DNA of 64,000 nucleotides from CAADGY01 sp900696665 (GTDB lineage: Bacteria; Acidobacteriota; Terriglobia; Bryobacterales; Bryobacteraceae). The position numbers and the translations under genes are program-made. Of the stretch, positions 40,618 to 49,748 are shown one piece after another (positions within the stretch are counted from its first letter, which is position 1; each line of letters begins with the position of its first letter). Location of the stretch: contig JAPSFM010000011.1 in NCBI GenBank assembly GCA_035063885.1, positions 1 to 64,000 of the forward strand. Reading direction: 5' to 3'. A model generated the notes under the pieces. It did not search any database, was not told where the DNA came from, and saw only the letters and a list, made by a program, of their open reading frames with translations.

Positions 40618-41634
40618 TCAGGCAGGAACGGCCTCCAGTTCCTGCTCGAAGAACCGATCGACCAAATCGAGGATCTCGCCTGTTTCCCGCGCGTTGTAGA
40701 TCGACGCACGCAGGCGCGCTCCATTTCTCACCCCGTGCGTGAAATACGTGGCGAACTGCTTCATCTTCCCAACCGCGCCGGAATCGCCGTACGCCGCGAG
40801 CATTGCGTAGTAGGTCCGCATGATGTCATGGCGGTGCTTCTCGGTTGGATGATCGTAGCTTCCGGTCTCCAGGTATTGTGCGATCTGCCGGAAGATCCAT
40901 GGATTGGAGGAAGCGGCACGCCCGATCATGACGGCGTCGCAGTTGGTTTCCGCTACCATGCGAACCGCGTCTTCGGGCGTGACAATGTCGCCATTGCCGA
41001 TGACGGGGATCTTCACGGCTTCCTTCACTTCGGCAATGCGGTCCCAATCCGCTTTGCCGCTGTAGCCCTGCTCCCGCGTGCGCGGATGGAGCGCAATGGC
41101 CTGAAGCCCGCAATCCTCGGCCAGCCGGGCCATGCGTACCGCCACCAGTTCGCGGCTGTTCCATCCGGCGCGAAATTTCATGGTGAGCGGAATGGAAATC
41201 GCCGCGCGAACGCTGCGCAGAATGGTCTCTACCAGCGGCAGATCGCGCAACAGACCCGAGCCTCCGTTGCACTTGACAACCTTCTTGACCGGGCACCCAA
41301 AATTGATGTCCACCGCATCGAAACCCAGGTCCTGGCAGATGCGGGCGGCATCGGACATCACTTGCGGGTCCGAACCGAATAACTGCGCGGCAATCGGCCG
41401 CTCCTCCTCCTCGAAGGCGAGATAGCGCCTGGTGACGGTGAGCTTATTCGGCCTGCGATCAATAGCGACCACGCCGTGCGAGCTGGTGAATTCGGTCATC
41501 AGCAACCCGCATCCTCCGAATCCGCGGATGAGGCGCCGGAATACCGTATCGGTAACACCCGCCATGGGCGCAAGCACCGTGGCCGGGCGCACTTCGACAG
41601 CGCCGATCCGGTATTGAGTGGGAAACTGCGGCAT
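40618..41634 (-). CDS. dusB: tRNA-dihydrouridine synthase
   Basis: A 338-residue flavoenzyme that reduces uridines in tRNA. The opening VLAPMAGVTDTVFRRLI is the FMN-binding start, NFGCPVKKVVKCNGGSGLL holds the catalytic Cys and substrate loop, and the C-terminal half has IPVIGNGDIVTPEDA and CDAVMIGRAASSNPWIF. The pattern GVTDTVFRRL and the PVKKV segment fit the DusB subgroup. It heads a minus-strand unit with rnhA, DUF1080 and the M3 peptidase. The subgroup is the uncertain part. Confidence 0.93.
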   Translation of the reverse strand: MPQFPTQYRIGAVEVRPATVLAPMAGVTDTVFRRLIRGFGGCGLLMTEFTSSHGVVAIDRRPNKLTVTRRYLAFEEEERPIAAQLFGSDPQVMSDAARICQDLGFDAVDINFGCPVKKVVKCNGGSGLLRDLPLVETILRSVRAAISIPLTMKFRAGWNSRELVAVRMARLAEDCGLQAIALHPRTREQGYSGKADWDRIAEVKEAVKIPVIGNGDIVTPEDAVRMVAETNCDAVMIGRAASSNPWIFRQIAQYLETGSYDHPTEKHRHDIMRTYYAMLAAYGDSGAVGKMKQFATYFTHGVRNGARLRASIYNARETGEILDLVDRFFEQELEAVPA

Positions 41635-41721
41635 GCGTACCTATTCATTTTAACCGCAGTACCGGCGCGGTGGGCGAGTTACGTACCCAACATGGGCCGC
41701 GCACCGCTAAGATGAAGGATT

Positions 41722-42363
41722 ATGCAGGCACATTGGGACAAAGTGTATTCCACGAAAAGCCCGAACGAGGTGAGCTGGTACCGGCCGCATCTTGACCGGT
41801 CGATCGCGCTGATCGAGCGTGCCGTCCCGGACCGGTCTGCCCGAGTCATTGATGTCGGCGGGGGAACCTCCACACTCGTGGACGACCTGCTTCAGCTCGG
41901 GTATTCCAATATCACCGTGCTCGACATTTCCGAAGCTGCAATCGCCGTGACACAGAGCCGGCTGCAGGATGCATCGCGAGGAGTCGGATGGCTCTGCGCC
42001 GACATTACGAATGTCGAATTCGCTACCGGATCTTACGATCTGTGGCATGATCGCGCCGTCTTTCACTTCCTTACAGCGCCCGATGCCCGTCTCCGGTATG
42101 TTCGCAATGTCGCTAAGGCGGTGAAGCCCGGTGGTCACGTCATTGTGAGCACATTCGGCGCCGAGGGGCCGAGGAAGTGTAGCGGTCTCGACGTGATGAG
42201 ATACAGCGCTCCCGAGTTGCACCGTGAGTTTGGTAGCCGTTTCCGGCTAGTAGAAAGCTCGGAGGAGCAGCACGAGACGCCGTTCGGCACTACGCAGCAA
42301 TTTTTGTACTGCTACTGCCGGCTGGAGCCGGATGTAGGTGGAGAAAACCCGGGTGCCCGATAG
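41722..42363 (+). CDS. Class I SAM-dependent methyltransferase
   Basis: A 213-residue methyltransferase. Motif I is ARVIDVGGGTSTLVDDL (GxGxG-like), followed by ITVLDISEAAIAV and a GVGWLCADIT acidic loop. The start WDKVYSTKSPNEVSWY is typical of small methyltransferases annotated as thiopurine or tellurite-type or of unknown substrate. YDLWHDRAVFHFL is the usual motif. A TAAGAT box lies 8 bases before the ATG. The downstream nucleoside phosphorylase overlaps its end by about 11 bases. The substrate cannot be told. Confidence 0.85.
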   Translation: MQAHWDKVYSTKSPNEVSWYRPHLDRSIALIERAVPDRSARVIDVGGGTSTLVDDLLQLGYSNITVLDISEAAIAVTQSRLQDASRGVGWLCADITNVEFATGSYDLWHDRAVFHFLTAPDARLRYVRNVAKAVKPGGHVIVSTFGAEGPRKCSGLDVMRYSAPELHREFGSRFRLVESSEEQHETPFGTTQQFLYCYCRLEPDVGGENPGAR

Positions 42364-43150
42364 CCGGACGCTTCCGATTCTGAATCATCCACTCGACGAA
42401 CCCTCGGCATTTACCGCAGATGCGCTGATGCACAGCGTGCGCAGCAAGAGGATGATACCGGGTGGACCTGTGCCTCCGCTGTGCATTCTGGAGTTTGACG
42501 GAGACCTCACAGACTGGCTGGTCCATACCGGCCGTGCCAAGCCGGTCCCAAGCTGGCCGTGCTTTCATACGACGATGTACGCCGTCGAGAGTGAAGGGAT
42601 GGCCTGCGGCATCGTTGCGCGGACAATCGGTGGCCCGTACGCCGTGTTGATTGCTGAACAACTCGCAGCGACAGGCGCCAGGTGGATTATCGGTTTGACC
42701 TCCGCCGGACGGGTCTCGCCGGAGTTGCCGCTCCCTTGCCTGGTAGTTGTGACAGCCGCTGTCCGGGATGAAGGGACCAGCCTTCATTACCTGCCACCCG
42801 GCGTGGAGGTGTCGTGCCCCGATCCCATACCGGCGCTGCTGGAGAAGGAACTGCCGGCAACAGGTTGGGCCGTCCGCTCCGGCAAGGTGTGGACGACCGA
42901 TGCTCCGTACCGCGAGACCAGAGCGCAGTTGCAGCACTGGGCCGGTAAAGGTGTTGTCGCGGTCGAGATGCAGGCGGCATCCCTGTTCGCATTCGGAAAG
43001 GCGCGCAGCGTCCCGGTCGGCTGTGTCGCCATGGTGAGCAACGCAGTCGATCATGAAGGCGATCAATTCGACACCGGCTCTCAAGAGGACGGACTTCGCA
43101 TTATTGCGGCCTGTGCACGGGCCTTCCGCAACAGGCCCGGCGTCGCGTAA
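42353..43150 (+). CDS. Nucleoside phosphorylase-like protein
   Basis: A 265-residue protein of the PNP/UDP family. Motifs are IGGPYAVLIAEQLAATGARWIIGLTSAG, seen in two stretches, and the C-terminal VVAVEMQAASLFAFGKAR, where the Glu in EMQ binds the ribose. Such enzymes split nucleosides to base and ribose-1-phosphate. The start is taken as GTG at 42353, which has a GGTGGAG site; GTG at 42338 is an alternative. It overlaps the methyltransferase stop. Uridine phosphorylase and purine phosphorylase cannot be separated here. Confidence 0.78.
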   Translation: MPDSRTLPILNHPLDEPSAFTADALMHSVRSKRMIPGGPVPPLCILEFDGDLTDWLVHTGRAKPVPSWPCFHTTMYAVESEGMACGIVARTIGGPYAVLIAEQLAATGARWIIGLTSAGRVSPELPLPCLVVVTAAVRDEGTSLHYLPPGVEVSCPDPIPALLEKELPATGWAVRSGKVWTTDAPYRETRAQLQHWAGKGVVAVEMQAASLFAFGKARSVPVGCVAMVSNAVDHEGDQFDTGSQEDGLRIIAACARAFRNRPGVA

Positions 43151-43329
43151 TACACCCGGTTGACCGGCGGCCAGGTGCAAACGATCCTGGCAAACAACAA
43201 CGAATACCATCCGGCAAGCCCAAATCGAGATTGTTAAGGGGCCGCGAGAGATCCGCCAGCATGGACGCGCTGGGAGCACCGGCGTCGTCCATGACCGCGC
43301 CGGGCCAATAGAAGTAGTTCAGAGCGAGG

Positions 43330-43540
43330 CCTTATAATCCCAAGATCATGGCCGGCAAGCCGAGCATAGGCGGTATGCGCGTGACCGCCGGAACAGTAGT
43401 GGGACTGCTCGCATCCGGCCGCTCAAACGCGTAGATTTCGGCAGCGTATCCGCACCTTCAAAAGGAGGACATTCGGCAAGCTCTTATCTCATGCCGCTTG
43501 GTGGGTCAAGGAGATCGAGATTCCATTATCCGCAGCATAA
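43330..43540 (+). pseudogene. Decayed DUF433 (VapB45-like) antitoxin
   Basis: The frame reads YNPKIMAGKPSIGGMRVTAG then VVGLLASGRS, the DUF433 opening. It has an in-frame TAG at 43432-43434, replacing what is normally a Glu codon. After the stop the same frame resumes as YPHLQKEDIRQAL. A shift near 43480 then moves to LSHAAWWVKEIEIPLSAA and TAA at 43538-43540, the normal C-terminus. The order and spacing are those of DUF433, a DNA-binding antitoxin paired with DUF5615 toxins. The nonsense codon and frameshift make it inactive. Confidence 0.8.
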
Positions 43541-43641
43541 GAATTCCGGTGGATATGAATCTCATCGCTGTAGATCCTCTTTCTGCGTCAACATGGGTTT
43601 GAGGCGGCGCACTGGTCTTCGGTTGGCGACCATGACCCTGG
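43541..43641 (+). pseudogene. Decayed DUF5615 (PIN-like, VapC45-type) toxin fragment
   Basis: Immediately after the antitoxin remnant the sequence reads IPVDMNL in one frame (from 43543), then, after a shift and a TAG, ILFLRQHGFEAAHWSSVGDHDP in another (two stretches), ending at 43641. VDMNL followed by GFEAAHWSSVGDHD is the signature of DUF5615 PIN-like toxins. The catalytic C-terminal half is missing, cut where the Lhr helicase's 3' end begins. It is a dead toxin gene, and its partner is likewise inactive. Confidence 0.75.
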
Positions 43642-43666
43642 CTTCGAGAATCTGCTCTCCCTGCCC

Positions 43667-46600
43667 TCACTGCGCCGCACCCGCCGCTTCCGGCTCCAGG
43701 AATGGTTCACTAAGTACGTAATCGGCCAGGCGCAGACTTCCCGAAGTCAATGCACTGATGCGGGGGCCAGGCAGGATGATGCCGGCAAGGTTCAGCGGAT
43801 CGGCGTTCGGAATGGCGAGGGTATCTTCCGGATGGGTCCCGGCACGGCGCACGGCGCGCAGCAGTTCGACGGCTTCGGGACGGGCGAACTGCTCGCCAGT
43901 GAATCCGGAAACAAAGCGCCCTCCGCGCAATTCCCCTTGTGCCTCTTTCTTCCGGAGCACCGGTAGTAACTCGCGCCATTTGGGAGCGAGGGACTCACGC
44001 GCCAGCAGATCGCGAAACAGCACACCCCAGCGCAGCAGCAACTGATCGGCGAATTTTGCGGCGCGCTCCTCCTCTGGTGAAGCGGCGGGACGGCGAAGCA
44101 GAGCCCAGCGCCCTGCGGCATGACGTGGACGGGCGCTTCTTCCCCGCCCTTCCCCGCGCCTCCGCTTCGGATCGATCAACGCCCGAAGATTCTCAAACCC
44201 GTCGGCGGTCACCAGGCCGGCGGCGACCAGTTCCCACAATGCGTCTTCCACTTCGCTGGGAAGCCGCTTCGTGACACGCACGATATCGCCGAAAAACGAA
44301 GCCCCCTGTGTCTTCAACTCGTTGAGCACCTCCTGCGCGGCATGAGACAGCATGGCGGCCTCGGAAGGTCCCGCATCGGCGATCAGCCAGTCTGCGTCCG
44401 CCCGCAAAAAAAACGTAATCGGCGCAATGCGTGTGGGGCGCACGCGGCGGCCTTCGGGATCTTCAAAAGCGCTGTGCGGCGAGAGCCGCCCCCACATCAC
44501 CTCACCCGAAAGACAGAGACGGTCCAGATCTTCATGGCCATAGCGGGCGATCCGGCGCGCCAGCACCTGGGGCTCCCATGCCACCGCAGGGATTTCATAA
44601 CCCTGCAACTGACGCACAATGTGCAGCGTTCCATCGGCTCCATGCAACTGCGAACCGGCCGCTAGGTGCTGCCACCGGAGCAGAAACCGATGGAAATCGA
44701 GAGCCGGGACCGGTTCGATTTCGCGCCGCAAACGTCCGATTGTGTAGCGATGAATGCGTGCCAGAATGCGACGATTGCACCACTCGACACCCTGGGATTG
44801 TTCCGAAGGACGGAACTGCCCGCGAAGCACCTGGCCCTCGCCTTCCAGGGTCGCAAGCGCCTGCTCGATTTCCGCCGGCGGAAACGCGAGTCTATCGCGG
44901 AGTTCGCCGGCCGTGACCGGTCCCGTCGATTCCATCCATCCCCGCACAGTCGCGATGGGGTCCTCAAAGGACGTCAAACGTTCAGCGGCGATCCAGAAAT
45001 CCTTGCCGCCGCGCCGGAGAACAATTGCCCGCCCTTCGGCCGACAGGGCTTCGAAGAACACCTGCCACCCGGGCTCAGCCGGCAACACGACCAGGCTCAG
45101 CAGAGCATCGTGCAGCTCATCCGCGTCCCGCACCGTGGGCCAGGCTTCCTTCGAGACCTGCTCGATAGCGGAAGCGTCGAGCACTCCGGCCCCGCCCGCG
45201 AAGTCGCTTCGGAGCGTACTACGCAACTGCACGGCGCGGGCACGGCGCTCCTCGAGCGGCGCATCATCCAGAAACGCGTACGGGTTGGCATTCAGGATCT
45301 CATGCGACAACGGCGAAGGTTGCGCGTTGTCCACCGCTACCGTGCGAATCGCACCGCTGTCTATTGCTTCCAGGATGTGCCGCAACCCGTCGAGATCCAT
45401 CGCTTCGTGCAGACAGTTGTCGATGGTCTCTTTTACCAGCGGATGATCCGGGATGCGAATGGGGCCGGTCAGGTTTTCAGCGCAAGCCACCTGGTCTGGA
45501 AACACCGACGCCAGCAGGTCGTCCGAGCGCATGCGCTGAATCGGCGCCGGCACCTTCTTGCCGCCGCTGAAACGCAGGATTGCCAGTGCCCGTGTCGCAT
45601 TCCAGCGCCAGCGTGCGGCGAACATGGGCGCGGCCAGCAATGCTTGTGTCAACACATCCTCCGCTGCCGAAGCCTTCACGAATTCGAATACCACCTCCAG
45701 CGGGAACGCATGCTGGTCGCTCAGCGAAATTACAATGCCGTTATCGGTAGCGGCGGCCTGAAGTTCAAAATTGAAGCTGCGGCAGAACCGCTTGCGCAAA
45801 GCGAGCCCCCAGGCGCGGTTGATGCGCGATCCGAAGGGTGCGTGCAGAATCAACTGCATTCCTCCCGCTTCATCGAAGAAGCGCTCCGCCACAATCGTGT
45901 TGTGGGAAGGCATGGCGCCGAGCGAAACTTCCCCCGCCCGTGCATAGGCGACGGCCTGCACCGCCCCCGCCGGATCGAGCCCGCAATTGCTCAGCAGGAA
46001 AGCGCGCGCCGCTTCGGGATCGGCCGAAATGCGTTGTCGAATGTCAGAGAGGGCCCGGGAAAGCTCTGGCGAGCGGCCGGGGGCCTCTCCGAACCAGAAG
46101 GGGATCGACGGAGCGGCGCCTTTAGCATCCTCCACCCGCACACGGCCCGGTTCCACCCGCCGGATGCGCCAGGAATGAGTGCCTAGAAGAAAGATGTCAC
46201 CGGCCATGCTTTCCACGGCGAAATCCTCTTCCACGGAGCCGATGGTTTTGCCCTCCGGTTCGGCCACCACCGTATAGTTGCCGGTTTCGGGAATCGCGCC
46301 GCCGGAGGTAATCGCCGCCAGGCGCGCGCCGCGGCGGCCTCGCACCCGGCCGTTCACGCGGTCGCGATGAAGAAACGCTCCGCTACGGCCGCGAGCGGTT
46401 GCGGCGCCTTCGGAAAGCATCCCGATAACCTCGTCAAAATGCTGGCGCGGCAGATCGCGATACGGATAGGCTTCCCGGACGAGCTGGAACAGATCGTCCT
46501 CCTGCCAGGGCTCAGCCGCAGCGGCGGCTACGATTTGCTGAGCGAGAATATCCAGTGCGTTCCGTGGAATTTCTATTCGTTCCAGTTCTCCGGCATGTAT

Positions 46601-47809
46601 GGCGGACACCAGCGCGGCGCATTCTAGCAACTCGTCGCGTGTGGTGGGAAACAGGCGGCCTTTCGGCTTGGCCCCCCGCCAGTGTCCGGAACGGCCGATT
46701 CTCTGAAGCGCGACAGCAATGGACCGCGGCGACCCGATCTGGCAAGCCAGGTCCACGGTGCCTATGTCGATGCCCAGTTCGAGGGAAGCGGTGGCCACCA
46801 CCGCCCTCAGATCGCCCAATTTCAGGCGCGCCTCCGCTTCAAAGCGCAACGGACGCGACAGACTGCCGTGGTGCGGCAGGACCAGGCTTTCGCCCACGCG
46901 CTGCGAAAGTGCATGAGCCACGCGTTCGGAAAGCCGCCGCGTGTTGACGAACACAAGCGTAGTGCGGTGCTCGTGAATCAGGCTTGCGATGCGGTCATAG
47001 ATTTCACTCCACAGCTCATTGCCCGCCACCGGGCCCAACTCGTCCCCGGGAACATCGACCGCAAGGTCCATCTCACGGCGGTGCCCGACGTTCACCACTG
47101 TGGTATCGGGGCCGAGAAAAGCAGCCACTTCGCTCAGAGGCTTTACGGTTGCGGAAAGACCGATTCTTTGCGCCCGCCCGCCATAGGCGGCACGCGTCAA
47201 CGCATCCAGACGCGCGAGCGAAAGCGCGAGATGCGAGCCGCGCTTATCATCGGCCATAGCGTGTATTTCGTCGACGATCAGAGTCCGGACATTCCGCAAA
47301 AGCCGGCGTGGTTTCTCCGCAGTCAGCAGAATGAACAGAGACTCCGGAGTCGTCACCAGAATATGGGGCGCCTCTCGCGTCATGCGCTGGCGCTCCCATG
47401 CGGGCGTGTCTCCGGTGCGGAGAGCCGTGCGGACCGGCGCCAGATTCACGCGGCGCGCCGCCGCAAGTGCCGAAATACCTTCGAGCGGCAGATCGAGGTT
47501 CCGGTGAATATCGTTGCTCAAGGCTTTAAGAGGCGAAACGTACAGGACGTGCGTTTCATCCGCCAGCGAGCCGGTAATGGATGCACTGACGAGATCGTTC
47601 AGACAACTCAGGAACGCGGCCAGCGTCTTACCCGAACCGGTGGGAGCGGAGATCAGGACATCACGTCCTGCCTGTATCTCCGGCCAGCCCAGAAACTGAG
47701 GTTCCGTTGGGGATCCCAACGCGGAGGTGAACCACTCCGCCACGAGAGGATGAAACCTGGAAAGCGGCATACGGACGTCAATCAGCCGGAAGGCGGTCCT
47801 TCTTTTCAT
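43667..47809 (-). CDS. lhr: Large ATP-dependent helicase of the Lhr family
   Basis: A 1380-residue superfamily 2 helicase. Walker A is SAPTGSGKT (about residues 54-62), the DEAD-type box is DEIH (180-183), and TTPESLFILL, RIGLSATVKPL and QRIGRSGHWRGAKPKG are helicase motifs. A region with a winged helix and the Lhr core follow, and the C-terminal half (about residues 900-1380) matches the extended Lhr C-terminal domain. Lhr enzymes unwind DNA 3'-5' and act in repair. The length fits long bacterial Lhr. It is divergent from the 47869 gene. Confidence 0.93.
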   Translation of the reverse strand: MKRRTAFRLIDVRMPLSRFHPLVAEWFTSALGSPTEPQFLGWPEIQAGRDVLISAPTGSGKTLAAFLSCLNDLVSASITGSLADETHVLYVSPLKALSNDIHRNLDLPLEGISALAAARRVNLAPVRTALRTGDTPAWERQRMTREAPHILVTTPESLFILLTAEKPRRLLRNVRTLIVDEIHAMADDKRGSHLALSLARLDALTRAAYGGRAQRIGLSATVKPLSEVAAFLGPDTTVVNVGHRREMDLAVDVPGDELGPVAGNELWSEIYDRIASLIHEHRTTLVFVNTRRLSERVAHALSQRVGESLVLPHHGSLSRPLRFEAEARLKLGDLRAVVATASLELGIDIGTVDLACQIGSPRSIAVALQRIGRSGHWRGAKPKGRLFPTTRDELLECAALVSAIHAGELERIEIPRNALDILAQQIVAAAAAEPWQEDDLFQLVREAYPYRDLPRQHFDEVIGMLSEGAATARGRSGAFLHRDRVNGRVRGRRGARLAAITSGGAIPETGNYTVVAEPEGKTIGSVEEDFAVESMAGDIFLLGTHSWRIRRVEPGRVRVEDAKGAAPSIPFWFGEAPGRSPELSRALSDIRQRISADPEAARAFLLSNCGLDPAGAVQAVAYARAGEVSLGAMPSHNTIVAERFFDEAGGMQLILHAPFGSRINRAWGLALRKRFCRSFNFELQAAATDNGIVISLSDQHAFPLEVVFEFVKASAAEDVLTQALLAAPMFAARWRWNATRALAILRFSGGKKVPAPIQRMRSDDLLASVFPDQVACAENLTGPIRIPDHPLVKETIDNCLHEAMDLDGLRHILEAIDSGAIRTVAVDNAQPSPLSHEILNANPYAFLDDAPLEERRARAVQLRSTLRSDFAGGAGVLDASAIEQVSKEAWPTVRDADELHDALLSLVVLPAEPGWQVFFEALSAEGRAIVLRRGGKDFWIAAERLTSFEDPIATVRGWMESTGPVTAGELRDRLAFPPAEIEQALATLEGEGQVLRGQFRPSEQSQGVEWCNRRILARIHRYTIGRLRREIEPVPALDFHRFLLRWQHLAAGSQLHGADGTLHIVRQLQGYEIPAVAWEPQVLARRIARYGHEDLDRLCLSGEVMWGRLSPHSAFEDPEGRRVRPTRIAPITFFLRADADWLIADAGPSEAAMLSHAAQEVLNELKTQGASFFGDIVRVTKRLPSEVEDALWELVAAGLVTADGFENLRALIDPKRRRGEGRGRSARPRHAAGRWALLRRPAASPEEERAAKFADQLLLRWGVLFRDLLARESLAPKWRELLPVLRKKEAQGELRGGRFVSGFTGEQFARPEAVELLRAVRRAGTHPEDTLAIPNADPLNLAGIILPGPRISALTSGSLRLADYVLSEPFLEPEAAGAAQ

Positions 47810-47868
47810 TAGAACGCGAAAAAGGGTAGTTGCGCAGACGCACCGGATAACGATAAATATCTGAGATC

Positions 47869-49746
47869 ATGAAACGCGCGTTCGTGGTCTGTTGTGTGCT
47901 GACGTTGACGGCATTGGTGTCTACACTGAAAGCCGCCGAAACCATAGTCATCAAATCGCCGATGCCGCCGCCGGACTGGGCGGTGTTGCAGCGTGAGTTG
48001 CTCCGCTACAGTTCGCTTGCGTGCGAGCGGTTCGCCGAAAAATATGTGGACGAACGCGGCTATCTGCTCCACACCATTCGCTGGGGTACGCTCGATGGCC
48101 CCGATGATGCCATCGAGACCTTTTACAATTGGACGCTGCTGCACGCGCTGGGCGGCTCGGATGCGGTCCTCGATATCTACAAGCGCGCACAGGAAGGACA
48201 TTGGAAGCAGTACAACGAGCTGCGGACGAAGCTGACGGAGCTTGCCAGCAACGGCGCCTACTACAAAGAATTCATCACGCAATCGGATTGGTTCCACACG
48301 GGCGAAGGAATGCGCGCTTTCATGTTTCTGGGTTTATCGGAGCCCACGAACGAAATGTACATCCAGCGAATGAAGCGCTTTGCGGGGATGTATATGAACG
48401 AAGATCCGGAAGCGCCCAACTACGATCCGGTCAACAAGGTGATCAAGAGCATCTGGAACGGCAGCAAGGGCCCCATGATGCGAAAGGCGACGGTTTACGA
48501 CTGGGTCGGCGATCCCGTGCCCGGAAGCTTCCACCTGCTCCACAACCCCGCCGGGCGCGGCAAGCTGCTCGACATGGCGAAGTGGTATCCACGCATGCTC
48601 GCGCATTGCAACGAATATCTGGACAGCGTCGGCGATAATTCTCTGAATCTTGCCGCAACCAACCTGGCCCTGAACGCCTACATGCTCACGGAGGAGAAAA
48701 AATACTACGACTGGCTGGTCGAATACGTCAATGCCTGGAAGGAACGAACGGCGGCTACGGGCGGCAACATTCCGAGCAACGTCGGCCTCGACGGCAAACC
48801 CGGCGGGGAATACGACGGGCAGTGGTGGAAGGGCACGTATGGCTGGAACTTCACGATCTTCGATGGGGAGTTGGAGCAGATCGCGCATCGCAACTACTTC
48901 ACCGCGGGAAGCTGGCCCGGCTTCAGCAACGCCATGCTCATTACCGGCGACCAAAGCTATGTAGACGTTCTCCGGAAGCAGATGGACAACATTTATGCGC
49001 AGAAGAAAGTCGAGAACGGCACTGTTCTGCTGCCGCAGATGTATGGTGACCCGCGCGGGTACAAGTACAACGGCAAACCGGAGTGGTACCACTATACAAA
49101 GAATTTGTTCGGTGACCGGCTGGCGGAGATTTATCTCTGGTCGATGGACCGCAAGGACGCGGAGAGGGTGCCGAAAACCGGGTGGATCGCCTACCTTGAA
49201 GGTGAGGATCCCCAGTATCCCGTCAAAGCGCTACAGGACGATTTCGCGAGGGTGCGGCGCGCCGTGCAGGGGATGCGTGATGACCCTACCACCCCCGATA
49301 CACGCCTGGCCGACTATCTGCTGGGCTTCAACCCGGCGGTCACAAACGCGCTGACGAACCTGACCCTCGGCGGATATTTCGCCAACGGGAAAATCTGGAC
49401 TCTGCACAGCCGCTTCCGCTATTTCGACCCGGCACGCCGCCGGTCGGGGTTGCCCGAAGATGTCAGCGCCCTGGTGGAAAAGCTGGGACCGGACTCCGCC
49501 ACCGTAGTGCTGGTAAATACAAACCCAGTGGACGTGCGCACAGTGGTCGTGCAGGCGGGCGGTTACGGAGAACACAAGTTCGAAGCGGTGACGGTGGATG
49601 GGAAGAGTGAAACCATCGGCGGACCGCTGCTTACGGTCCGGCTGGAGCCGGGCAGCGGCGCACGTCTCCAGTTCAAAATGAGCCGCTACGCATACCGTCC
49701 GACGCTCGCCCAACCCTGGAACCGTGGTTTTGTAACGGCCAACTGA
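47869..49746 (+). CDS. Exported protein of unknown function, probably alpha/alpha-toroid
   Basis: A 625-residue protein with a signal peptide (MKRAFVVCCVLTLTALVSTLKA). I do not recognise its family. The mature part is mostly helical with many Trp and Tyr residues, for example TFYNWTLLHALGG, WKGTYGWNFTIFDGEL and YLWSMDRKDAERVP. Alternating helices and conserved-looking aromatic loops suggest an (alpha/alpha) barrel like those of glycan lyases or hydrolases, and the last 130 residues look beta-rich. It stands alone, divergent from lhr, and converges with the PAP2-like gene 2 bases away. A role in carbohydrate processing is only a guess. Confidence 0.7.
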   Translation: MKRAFVVCCVLTLTALVSTLKAAETIVIKSPMPPPDWAVLQRELLRYSSLACERFAEKYVDERGYLLHTIRWGTLDGPDDAIETFYNWTLLHALGGSDAVLDIYKRAQEGHWKQYNELRTKLTELASNGAYYKEFITQSDWFHTGEGMRAFMFLGLSEPTNEMYIQRMKRFAGMYMNEDPEAPNYDPVNKVIKSIWNGSKGPMMRKATVYDWVGDPVPGSFHLLHNPAGRGKLLDMAKWYPRMLAHCNEYLDSVGDNSLNLAATNLALNAYMLTEEKKYYDWLVEYVNAWKERTAATGGNIPSNVGLDGKPGGEYDGQWWKGTYGWNFTIFDGELEQIAHRNYFTAGSWPGFSNAMLITGDQSYVDVLRKQMDNIYAQKKVENGTVLLPQMYGDPRGYKYNGKPEWYHYTKNLFGDRLAEIYLWSMDRKDAERVPKTGWIAYLEGEDPQYPVKALQDDFARVRRAVQGMRDDPTTPDTRLADYLLGFNPAVTNALTNLTLGGYFANGKIWTLHSRFRYFDPARRRSGLPEDVSALVEKLGPDSATVVLVNTNPVDVRTVVVQAGGYGEHKFEAVTVDGKSETIGGPLLTVRLEPGSGARLQFKMSRYAYRPTLAQPWNRGFVTAN

Positions 49747-49748
49747 AG

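Larger units (their letters stand above)
43151..43666. other. 516-base stretch without an intact gene
   Basis: 43151-43329 shows no recognisable gene on either strand. 43330-43641 holds two decayed genes (below). 43642-43666 is the short spacer before the helicase stop. Confidence 0.55.

Noticed and set aside
42290..43279. Minus-strand frame opposite the nucleoside phosphorylase
   Set aside because: Its composition is not protein-like and it spans a real phosphorylase gene on the other strand.
43151..43329. Minus-strand frame ending near the nucleoside phosphorylase as another gene remnant
   Set aside because: No recognisable family motif was found in any frame, so it is left as unassigned.
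44666..46186. Plus-strand frame of about 500 codons inside lhr
   Set aside because: Antisense shadow of the helicase, with no domain or ribosome binding site.
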